Source: JBBIOI01 sp037443425 (lineage in GTDB: Bacteria > Desulfobacterota > BSN033 > UBA1163). Taken from it: a DNA stretch of 12,730 nt. Made by a program: the position numbers and the translations under genes. Under the pieces are notes generated by a model that made no database searches, had not been told where the DNA came from, and saw nothing but the letters and a program-made list of their open reading frames with translations. Of this stretch, positions 1 through 6,383 are shown in pieces (positions within the stretch are counted from its first letter, which is position 1; every line of letters starts with the position of its first letter). The stretch lies in the NCBI GenBank assembly GCA_037443425.1, contig JBBIOI010000096.1, positions 1 through 12,730 on the forward strand, read 5' to 3'.

Positions 1-1206
1 GTTAAATCGATTGCAGAAAGAGCAACAATGGCATTTTTCAGGATACGAAACGCAATGATATTTGCATTTCCACCCCCTTCAGTTATCGAGCTTGGTAATG
101 CAACAGGCTTTGACTTCCAGTTGCTTGATAGAGGAGGGGTTGGGCATGAGAAACTTATGATGGCACGGAATCAGCTTCTTGCCATGGCATGGCAGGATCG
201 AAGACTTAAGAATGTAAGACCCAATGGCATGGAGGATGTACCGCAGTACAGGATTGATATAGATTGGGAAAAGGCAGGGGCCCTTGGTGTACCCATTCAA
301 TCAATCCATAATACTATTTCAGCAGCCTTTGGAAGTGCCTATGTAAATGATTTTATCCAAGGGGGCCGTGTGAAACGTGTCTATGTCCAGGCAGATGCCC
401 CTTATAGAATGCTTCCAAAAGATATTGAAAGGCTCTATGTCCGAAATAGATCTGGAAAGATGGTTCCATTTTCTTCCTTTTCAGAGGAACGCTGGACTAT
501 GGGTTCTCCAAGACTTGAACGTTATAATGGTTTTCCATCCATCAATATATGGGGAGAACCTGCGCCAGGAAGAAGCTCTGGAGAGGCAATGAGGGTAATG
601 GAAGAAATTGTATCGAAGTTACCACAGGGTATTGGTTATGAATGGACAGGTCTCTCCTATCAAGAAAGGATGGCTACTGGTCAAGCACCAATCCTTTATG
701 CATTCTCTATCTTTGTAATCTTCCTCTGCGTTGCAGCACTCTATGAAAGCTGGGCTATACCTATTGCAAACCTACTTATGCTACCCCTTGGTGTATTTGG
801 TGCACTTATGGCAACCTGGTTAAGGGGTTTACATAATGATGTATATTTCCAAATAGGGTTTCTAACTACACTTGGTCTTTCAACAAAAAATGCAATCCTT
901 ATTATACAGTTTGCAAAGGATAGGATTTCTCGAGGTCAAGGACTTATTGAAGCCACATTAGGAGCAGCAAGGGTTAGATTTCGACCTGTAATAATGACGT
1001 CACTTGCATTCTTTTTTGGTGTTCTTCCCCTTGCCATATCCAAAGGGGCAGGAGCAGGAGCTATGAATGCTATAGGAACGGCTGTAGTGGGAGGTATGCT
1101 TTCTGCAACATTTATAGATCTCATCTATATACCTCTGTTCTTTGTAATAGTTTCTCGACTATTCAAAGTAAAGTCTGCTCCAATAGCTTCGGGCCTGGAG
1201 GGGTAG
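1..1206 (+). CDS. RND multidrug efflux pump, inner-membrane transporter (AcrB/MexB type), C-terminal part
   Basis: This is the C-terminal 401 residues of a proton-driven inner-membrane efflux transporter of the HAE1 family (about 1,040 residues when complete). The frame is open to the left edge, so the ATG at 28 is internal and not a start. Seen: the porter-domain run with FDFQL, the ARNQLL segment and the RPNG..D.PQ motif, all close to AcrB from about residue 650 onward as I recall it. Then come the YEWTG.S.QE motif and about five membrane segments (roughly bases 690-750, 757-815, 844-915, 985-1038, 1066-1155). The lysine of LSTKNAIL (bases 886-888) matches the proton-relay Lys940 of AcrB. 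The ALYESWAIP and NDVYFQ motifs are typical. It ends 2 bases before the outer-membrane channel gene, so the two form one operon. The membrane-fusion partner would lie to the left. Substrates cannot be read from the sequence. Confidence 0.95.
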   Translation, partial: VKSIAERATMAFFRIRNAMIFAFPPPSVIELGNATGFDFQLLDRGGVGHEKLMMARNQLLAMAWQDRRLKNVRPNGMEDVPQYRIDIDWEKAGALGVPIQSIHNTISAAFGSAYVNDFIQGGRVKRVYVQADAPYRMLPKDIERLYVRNRSGKMVPFSSFSEERWTMGSPRLERYNGFPSINIWGEPAPGRSSGEAMRVMEEIVSKLPQGIGYEWTGLSYQERMATGQAPILYAFSIFVIFLCVAALYESWAIPIANLLMLPLGVFGALMATWLRGLHNDVYFQIGFLTTLGLSTKNAILIIQFAKDRISRGQGLIEATLGAARVRFRPVIMTSLAFFFGVLPLAISKGAGAGAMNAIGTAVVGGMLSATFIDLIYIPLFFVIVSRLFKVKSAPIASGLEG

Positions 1207-1208
1207 CT

Positions 1209-2621
1209 ATGGTTCGTAAAATGATTTTATTTTCTCTAGTACTGACCATTCTTATTGGATGTAGCCTTGCTCCGAAATATGAAAGACCCGAAGCCCCAAT
1301 CCCATCATCTTGGCCAAAAGGACCAGCCTATAGGGAATACTTACCCGATATCCCAGAGGCATATAGACTTAAATGGGACGAATTTCTAACTGACGAACGA
1401 CTTAAAAAGATAATAAAAATTTCGTTAGAGAATAACAGGGATATAAAACTTGCTGGATTAAATGTTCAGAAGGCAATGGCATTATATGGAATCCAGCGTG
1501 TGGAGCTACTACCTTCACTTAATGCGATTGCAAAAGGAAGTAAAGAACGTGTCCCTGCGGATCTCTCAGAAACCCGTGAGAAAATGACAAGGGAGAGATA
1601 CAGTGTAGATTTAGGAATCCTTTCCTGGGAAATCGATTTTTTTGGTCGCATAAGGTCTCTCAAGGATAGAAGCCTTGAAGAGTATCTTGCCACAGAAGAA
1701 GCACGTAGGAGTGCAGAAATCACACTAATATCAACGATTGCAAATACCTATCTCTCACTTTCTGCTGATAAAGAGAGCCTCAAACTTTCACAAGCTACTC
1801 TTGAGACGCAGGAGTCTATTTATAGATTGATCAAGAAACGTTTTGAAGTTGGGTTAGCCTCTCAATTAGACCTTAATCGGGCTGAGACCCAGGTTGAAGT
1901 TGCAAGGGCAGATGTTTTGCGGTTTACAAAACTTGTTGCCCAGGGCGAGAATGCTTTAAATCTCCTTTGCGGATGCCAGCTATCAGAGGAATTAATTCCT
2001 CCTGAATTAAGTAGTGTCTCGCCTCCAAGAGAGATCTCTCCTGGACTTAGCTCTGAGATACTTCTTTCGAGACCTGATATTCTATCAGCTGAACACCAAC
2101 TTAAAGCACTAAATGCAAATATTGGCGCTGCTAGGGCTGCATTCTTCCCACGCATCTCTCTTACAACCACATTGGGTACTGCGAGTTCTGAGCTGTCCGG
2201 GCTATTTAAATCTGGTTCAGGAGCATGGAGCTTTGTTCCACAGATCATTACTCCAATATTTGATACAAGGACATGGCTGGCTTTAAAGGCAATTAAGGTA
2301 GAAAGGGAGATTGCCTTAGCCCAATATGAGAAGGCAATTCAGACCGCCTTTAAAGAGGTAGCAGATGCCCTTTCCCAGAATGGAACTATAAAAGAACAGA
2401 TAAAGGCTCAGCAATCACTTATTTCAGCCCTTAAAGAAACTAACAGACTTTCATACCTCAGGTATATAAAGGGTATTGATAGCTATCTCAGCGTTCTTGA
2501 TGCCCAGCGAAACCTATATGAAGCAGAGAAGGGACTAATTGCCTTGAGGTTAGCCGAACTTACAGCTCGTGTAACACTTTATAAGGCACTTGGAGGCTAC
2601 TATCCTAGTAGCCTCCATTAA
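1209..2621 (+). CDS. Outer-membrane efflux lipoprotein (TolC/OprM/NodT family)
   Basis: This 470-residue protein is the outer-membrane exit duct of a tripartite RND pump. The N-terminus is a lipoprotein signal: basic MVRK, a hydrophobic stretch, and lipobox L15-I-G-C18, followed by the SLAPKYERP segment typical of the NodT subfamily. Two TolC-type repeats follow. The first contains ANTYLSL and the KKRFEVGLASQLDLNRAE region; the second contains SRPDILSAEHQL, NANIGAARAAFFPRISL and the final YLSVLDAQRNLYEAE helix. Length is normal for the family (460-490). The start is supported by GGAGGGG at 1197-1203, 5 bases ahead of the ATG, lying inside the end of the pump gene, so translation is probably coupled. 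The last codons form one arm of a hairpin that may be the transcription terminator. It is complete, with no sign of damage. Confidence 0.95.
   Translation: MVRKMILFSLVLTILIGCSLAPKYERPEAPIPSSWPKGPAYREYLPDIPEAYRLKWDEFLTDERLKKIIKISLENNRDIKLAGLNVQKAMALYGIQRVELLPSLNAIAKGSKERVPADLSETREKMTRERYSVDLGILSWEIDFFGRIRSLKDRSLEEYLATEEARRSAEITLISTIANTYLSLSADKESLKLSQATLETQESIYRLIKKRFEVGLASQLDLNRAETQVEVARADVLRFTKLVAQGENALNLLCGCQLSEELIPPELSSVSPPREISPGLSSEILLSRPDILSAEHQLKALNANIGAARAAFFPRISLTTTLGTASSELSGLFKSGSGAWSFVPQIITPIFDTRTWLALKAIKVEREIALAQYEKAIQTAFKEVADALSQNGTIKEQIKAQQSLISALKETNRLSYLRYIKGIDSYLSVLDAQRNLYEAEKGLIALRLAELTARVTLYKALGGYYPSSLH
2591..2617. terminator. Perfect 12-bp hairpin at the convergent gene junction
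   Basis: The arms TGGAGGCTACTA (2591-2602) and TAGTAGCCTCCA (2606-2617) are perfect complements around a 3-base TCC loop. The hairpin lies within the last coding codons of the outer-membrane channel gene and ends just before its TAA. On the + strand it is followed by a T-rich stretch (TTAATCTATTATTT), which fits an intrinsic terminator with an imperfect U tract. On the - strand it sits 8 bases beyond the AthS stop but lacks a T run, so it would work there only as a roadblock or 3'-end stabiliser. The role is inferred; the pairing is seen directly. Confidence 0.6.
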
Positions 2622-2625
2622 TCTA

Positions 2626-3474
2626 TTATTTACCTTTTCCTGATTTCTTTTTAAGGTATATGTCTCCTAAATAGACATCAATCTTTGTATTAACTTCAAA
2701 AGATTCTGTTTCATAGCCAGGATATTCGATCTTTACCTTGTAGTCTTTTCCTTCATCCAGGCCTTCAAATTCAAAATCTCCATAATTGTTTGTCCTTGCA
2801 CTAAGTCTCTTTCGTCCTCCTGTTAATGTTACCTTCACATTTTCAGCACATTCATCCTTATCCTTAAAATATACTGTGCCAGCTATGAACCTTCGAGGGA
2901 TTCCAATATACCTTACCCTTGTTTGAAGATTGAATTCTGGATGAAAAATCTCGAGTCTCTCCGATTTCCAGAGTTTTGAGGCCTGGCTATTTTTGTCGTC
3001 AAGATCTCCAAAAATAAGGGCACCTGTCGGGCAGACCTCTACACACCTTGGTTCTTTCCATCCCTGATCAAGAAGATGTGCACAAAGGGTACATTTTTGT
3101 GGTAGATTCTTTTCATCATTCCAGAAGATTACACGATAGGGACAGAGGGAAAGGATCTCTTTTTTCCCAACTGATTTTTCTGGATCAATAATAACAATTC
3201 CATCCTCTCTCTTATATACAGCACCATCAGGTGCGAGCTCTACACATGGTGGATTATCGCAGTGCATACATGGCTTGGGTATAAATGCAAGTTTAACCTT
3301 CGGGTATCTGCCCCTTTCTTTTTCAATAATCTGCATCCAGAAATGACCTTTAAAAGGTTGTGAAAGTGAGATAGGTGGAAAGTCATTTCCGTAATGTTCG
3401 TCCCTGCATGCCAGAAAACAGTTATAACAACCTGAACATTTATCTAAATCAATAATCATTGCATAGTTTGCCAT
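2626..3474 (-). CDS. athS: Transhydroxylase-like small subunit, three-cluster Fe-S protein with C-terminal beta-domain (AthS type)
   Basis: This 282-residue iron-sulfur subunit should partner the molybdenum subunit encoded just upstream. There are twelve cluster cysteines: 13, 16, 19, 23, 69, 72, 77, 111, 128, 131, 144 and 148. That number suits three [4Fe-4S] clusters, as in pyrogallol-phloroglucinol transhydroxylase, rather than the four of DmsB-type subunits. Where most relatives have a fourth cysteine in the second motif there is Ala81 (CVELAPDGA); as I recall, AthS of Pelobacter also lacks it. The segments PCMHC..PPCV, REDGIVIIDPEK and QKCTLCAHLLD closely match AthS. Residues from about 195 to the end form a carboxypeptidase-regulatory/transthyretin-like beta-domain (AGTVYF, NNYGDFEFEGL), also an AthS hallmark. 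I chose ATG 3474 over the in-frame ATG at 3495 because GGAGGA lies 8 bases ahead and the remaining product starts at the conserved ferredoxin fold. Confidence 0.88.
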   Translation of the reverse strand: MANYAMIIDLDKCSGCYNCFLACRDEHYGNDFPPISLSQPFKGHFWMQIIEKERGRYPKVKLAFIPKPCMHCDNPPCVELAPDGAVYKREDGIVIIDPEKSVGKKEILSLCPYRVIFWNDEKNLPQKCTLCAHLLDQGWKEPRCVEVCPTGALIFGDLDDKNSQASKLWKSERLEIFHPEFNLQTRVRYIGIPRRFIAGTVYFKDKDECAENVKVTLTGGRKRLSARTNNYGDFEFEGLDEGKDYKVKIEYPGYETESFEVNTKIDVYLGDIYLKKKSGKGK

Positions 3475-3476
3475 AA

Positions 3477-6011
3477 TTATTGTCCTCCATCCCATTTTTC
3501 AATTTCAACCAGGCATGAATTTGGGGCCATACCAGGGGCATTCTTTGACATCATCCTGCCTGGTGTTAAGATATTTATACAGCCACCCCTATCAGGACTA
3601 TAAGGTTTCCCAGGTTCAAGTGGATCATACTTACCTGAAGAGGCATAACAATGAACCACTCCAGGCCTCACAAGCTCTGTTACATGGGCAATTCCAAGGA
3701 CTGCCCCTCTATCATTATAAACCTTAATAATATCATGGTTCTGGATCTTCCTCTTTTCTGCATCAACTGGATTCACCCTTATAACAATCCAGTTATATCC
3801 GTTCTTCCTTATCCTGTGACCAGGAATATCTGCAAGCCATTCACAGTGAGCATCATAGTGTGTGTGATAGGAATAACGAGGATGAGGTGAGATTAACTGC
3901 AAAGGGTACTTTTTTGCCAATGGAGACTCGTGACCTTCCCAGCTTGGTATATAGCGAGCAAGTGGTGGACGTTCTTTATCTTTTGGAAAATACTTCTTTA
4001 AACTCTGTGAGACAAACTCAATCTTACCACTATAAGTCCCAAGCCCTTCTTTCTTATCCGGATCAGGGGCACGGGTATCAGGGGTATCCCTTCTTCTTCC
4101 TTCATAAAACCATCTAAGTGCAGGTGTAGGTTTATAATCCTTTGGTAGAGGAACAACAAAATATCCCTTCTTCTTAAATTCCTCATAAGAAATATACTTT
4201 GGAAGATCCGATACCTCGTACTGTTTTCTTATCCAATCCTCCTCTGTCTTTCCACCATCAGTATATTCATCTTTGAAACCAAGTCTTTCAGCCAGTAATG
4301 TGAATATCTCGAGATCTGATTTGGATTCGTAAAGCGGTTCGATACACTTCTTCTGATACACTATCACCCGATAGTTACATCCTGTTGAGGCATGATTGGA
4401 GTAGCCTCCTGTGTTAGAAAATTCTGCAATATCATTCCTTTCAAAATTTGTGCAGGCTGGCAGTATGATGTCTGCCATCCTTGTCTCGGGATCCATCCAA
4501 ACCGATTGATTAACAACAATCTCAAGCTTTGGACTCTGATAGGCTAAGATCCATTTATTCGTCTCTGTCATAGTTCCTATAAAAGAACCACCATAACGAT
4601 AAAACATTCTTATCTCGGGATGACCAGGCATTGGGTATGTATAAGGAATAAACTGCTGCTCAATAGACTTGCCACAGAATCCTTCACCAAGCCATTGGAC
4701 AGGAGGATTCAGGATGGCATCTGGAAAGAGAAGTCGATAAAGTCTCTGTTTTACTGGGTTTACAGCTGTTAATTTGGCTACATGATCAGGGTTTCCATCC
4801 CCATTGATACTACCAATCGGGTCTGCATAGCATGGAAAGAAGAATTCTGCGTTATATGGAGCACCAAGGACACCTGACCAGAAATTGACACCGGGTTTAC
4901 CAGGTCCTTGCATCGCTTGAAGATATACCATCAACCTTGCCCATTCATGTCCATAGGCAGAACGGCCCGCACCACCAAAACCTCCTCTAACACCACATCC
5001 TAACATTGTCCGCTTTGAAGCCCACTCTCTTGCAAATGCATATATTATTGCTGCTTTAACGCCTGTGATATTTTCTGCCCATCTTGGATCCTTCTTAACA
5101 CCATCTTCTTTGCCGAGTATATATTTCTTAAAATCTTCAAAACCAAGGGTCCTGCCTTCGATAAATTTCTTATCATATGTATCTTCTTTTATCCAAACAT
5201 ATGCAATAGCCTGGGCAAGGGCAGCATCGGTTCCTGGTCTTGGAGCAATCCATTTATCTGCCATACGAGAAGCTGTATAATTACAGAAAGGATCAACGAA
5301 GATCATCTTCTTTCCAAGCTCTTTAAGCCAGATCCTCCATATGGCTGATTCCTGAGCAGAATAGCCCCCCTTTGTTGAATCAGGGTCGTGTGACCAAAAT
5401 ACAAGGAGCTCACTATGTTTCATGGCATCTTCCAAGAGATCATACTGCTCAGGGCAACCAAGCCTCCAATAAAACCCATAGACATGAATCGCACCCCAAT
5501 GGAAGCCCTCCCAACTGTCAGGATTATCGAAGACATCAGTAAAACCAAGCAGATTGAAGAAACGACCAAAAGCGCTTCTTTTATAACCTATATTCCCCCA
5601 ATTGTGATGAGAAGAGGTAAGGGCAGCAATAGCAGCAGGACCATAAGTCTCGCGAATCCTCTTTATCTCGCTTGCAACAATATCCAGTGCTTCATCCCAA
5701 CTTATCCGCACATATGGAGACTTTCCCCGATTCTCCGGGTGCCGATCCCCTTTGGGATCAAAGTCTACTCTTTTTCTTGGATATGCTACTCTATCCTCTG
5801 AGTAGATTCTGTTTCTCTCAGCAAGTACATATGTACTTAGGGTTGTCTTTCTGGGCGGTGAAAATTTTTTCCCATCTACCTCGATTGTCCACGGCTCTGG
5901 ATCATCTTCGCTTAATATCAATGGTCTAATTCTAATAATCCTTCCATCTTTTACATGGACTAAAACAGGACCTCCAACTTCACAGTTTGTAAAGATTTGC
6001 TCCTCTGACAT
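3477..6011 (-). CDS. athL: Molybdopterin transhydroxylase/hydroxylase large subunit (pyrogallol-phloroglucinol transhydroxylase-like)
   Basis: This 844-residue catalytic subunit belongs to the DMSO-reductase superfamily and most resembles AthL of pyrogallol-phloroglucinol transhydroxylase (875 residues). Like AthL it has no N-terminal four-cysteine Fe-S motif and no Tat signal. The segment NPDSWEG..WG carries the Asp165-Ser166 pair; Ser is the Mo ligand in AthL (Ser175). His135, Tyr143, Tyr395 and Tyr537 align with AthL His144, Tyr152, Tyr404 and Tyr560 (AthL numbering recalled from the literature). Other active-site positions differ: Lys144 for Arg153, Phe345 for Trp354, Thr534 for Cys557. 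The C-terminal molybdopterin-binding domain includes LISPHPRYSYHTH and the ending VEIEKWDG. The known reaction moves a hydroxyl group between polyphenols without net redox change; the relative resorcinol hydroxylase oxidises resorcinol instead. ATG 6011 was chosen for its AAGGAG at 6022-6027; an upstream in-frame TTG at 6053 has none. Substrate uncertain. Confidence 0.9.
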   Translation of the reverse strand: MSEEQIFTNCEVGGPVLVHVKDGRIIRIRPLILSEDDPEPWTIEVDGKKFSPPRKTTLSTYVLAERNRIYSEDRVAYPRKRVDFDPKGDRHPENRGKSPYVRISWDEALDIVASEIKRIRETYGPAAIAALTSSHHNWGNIGYKRSAFGRFFNLLGFTDVFDNPDSWEGFHWGAIHVYGFYWRLGCPEQYDLLEDAMKHSELLVFWSHDPDSTKGGYSAQESAIWRIWLKELGKKMIFVDPFCNYTASRMADKWIAPRPGTDAALAQAIAYVWIKEDTYDKKFIEGRTLGFEDFKKYILGKEDGVKKDPRWAENITGVKAAIIYAFAREWASKRTMLGCGVRGGFGGAGRSAYGHEWARLMVYLQAMQGPGKPGVNFWSGVLGAPYNAEFFFPCYADPIGSINGDGNPDHVAKLTAVNPVKQRLYRLLFPDAILNPPVQWLGEGFCGKSIEQQFIPYTYPMPGHPEIRMFYRYGGSFIGTMTETNKWILAYQSPKLEIVVNQSVWMDPETRMADIILPACTNFERNDIAEFSNTGGYSNHASTGCNYRVIVYQKKCIEPLYESKSDLEIFTLLAERLGFKDEYTDGGKTEEDWIRKQYEVSDLPKYISYEEFKKKGYFVVPLPKDYKPTPALRWFYEGRRRDTPDTRAPDPDKKEGLGTYSGKIEFVSQSLKKYFPKDKERPPLARYIPSWEGHESPLAKKYPLQLISPHPRYSYHTHYDAHCEWLADIPGHRIRKNGYNWIVIRVNPVDAEKRKIQNHDIIKVYNDRGAVLGIAHVTELVRPGVVHCYASSGKYDPLEPGKPYSPDRGGCINILTPGRMMSKNAPGMAPNSCLVEIEKWDGGQ
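3483..3488 (-). promoter_or_regulatory. Ribosome binding site deciding the athS start
   Basis: GGAGGA on the - strand lies 8 bases before ATG 3474 and also encodes the Gly-Gly near the end of the large subunit. The large-subunit TAA (3479-3477) stands 2 bases ahead of the athS ATG. This arrangement suggests translational coupling, which would keep the two subunits in balance. Confidence 0.8.
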
Positions 6012-6021
6012 ATGACCCCCT

Positions 6022-6027
6022 CTCCTT
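6022..6027 (-). promoter_or_regulatory. Ribosome binding site deciding the athL start
   Basis: AAGGAG on the - strand lies 10 bases before ATG 6011, in the 28-base gap after the small ferredoxin gene; a purine-rich GAGGGGG follows it. It supports ATG 6011 over the in-frame TTG at 6053. Confidence 0.65.
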
Positions 6028-6039
6028 AATTTCTTAAAT

Positions 6040-6369
6040 TTATTTAGGTGCAAAAAGTACGGTTTTAGGTTTCTTCTCCATCACCTTTACCAACTCCCTA
6101 AGAGGACCATACATCATGCAGCCTGCCTGACAGTGCTTTACACAGGCAGGCTGCATGCCTTCCTTTGTCCTTTCTGCGCATAGATTACATAAATCGGTTG
6201 GAAATGGAATATAGTCAATTGCAATCTTTTCAAATGTCTCAAGTATGATCTCATTTACCTTTATTCCCCATTTCCCAACAGGATAATTATGTTCCTGTTT
6301 ACAAGCAACTTCACATGTATGACAACCTGTACAGTATTCATAATCAATCAATAAACCGTGTCTGGCCAT
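6040..6369 (-). CDS. Small two-cluster ferredoxin-like electron-transfer subunit
   Basis: This 109-residue Fe-S protein has nine cysteines in two groups: C13-x2-C16-x2-C19-x3-C23 near the N-terminus, and C61-x2-C64-x11-C76-x3-C80-x3-C84. The spacing recalls the outer halves of DmsB/NrfC-type subunits with the middle two-cluster unit missing, so two [4Fe-4S] clusters are likely. It has no signal peptide and no membrane segment. It begins 14 bases after the stop of the 742-residue oxidoreductase, with AAGGGAGGT (6385-6377) overlapping that stop, so it probably serves that enzyme as its electron-transfer subunit. It could instead deliver electrons to the AthLS-like enzyme downstream. A perfect 15-bp inverted repeat lies within codons 71-86. 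Its specific partner is inferred from position only. Confidence 0.85.
   Translation of the reverse strand: MARHGLLIDYEYCTGCHTCEVACKQEHNYPVGKWGIKVNEIILETFEKIAIDYIPFPTDLCNLCAERTKEGMQPACVKHCQAGCMMYGPLRELVKVMEKKPKTVLFAPK
6115..6157. repeat. Perfect 15-bp inverted repeat with 13-base loop inside the ferredoxin gene
   Basis: CATGCAGCCTGCCTG (6115-6129) is exactly complementary to CAGGCAGGCTGCATG (6143-6157), separated by 13 bases. In the transcript it would make a long GC-rich hairpin in an otherwise AT-rich region. It encodes the second cluster region (MQPAC...QAGCM), ends about 75 bases before the gene's stop, and has no T run after it on either strand, so it does not look like an ordinary terminator. 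Confidence 0.8.
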
Positions 6370-6383
6370 AACATTTACCTCCC

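Noticed and set aside
1862..2248. A 128-codon - strand open frame
   Set aside because: It is wholly antisense to the outer-membrane channel gene, shows no recognisable domain and has no ribosome binding site I can see.
5415..5801. A 128-codon + strand open frame
   Set aside because: It lies antisense inside the AthL-like gene and has no motif or context supporting it.
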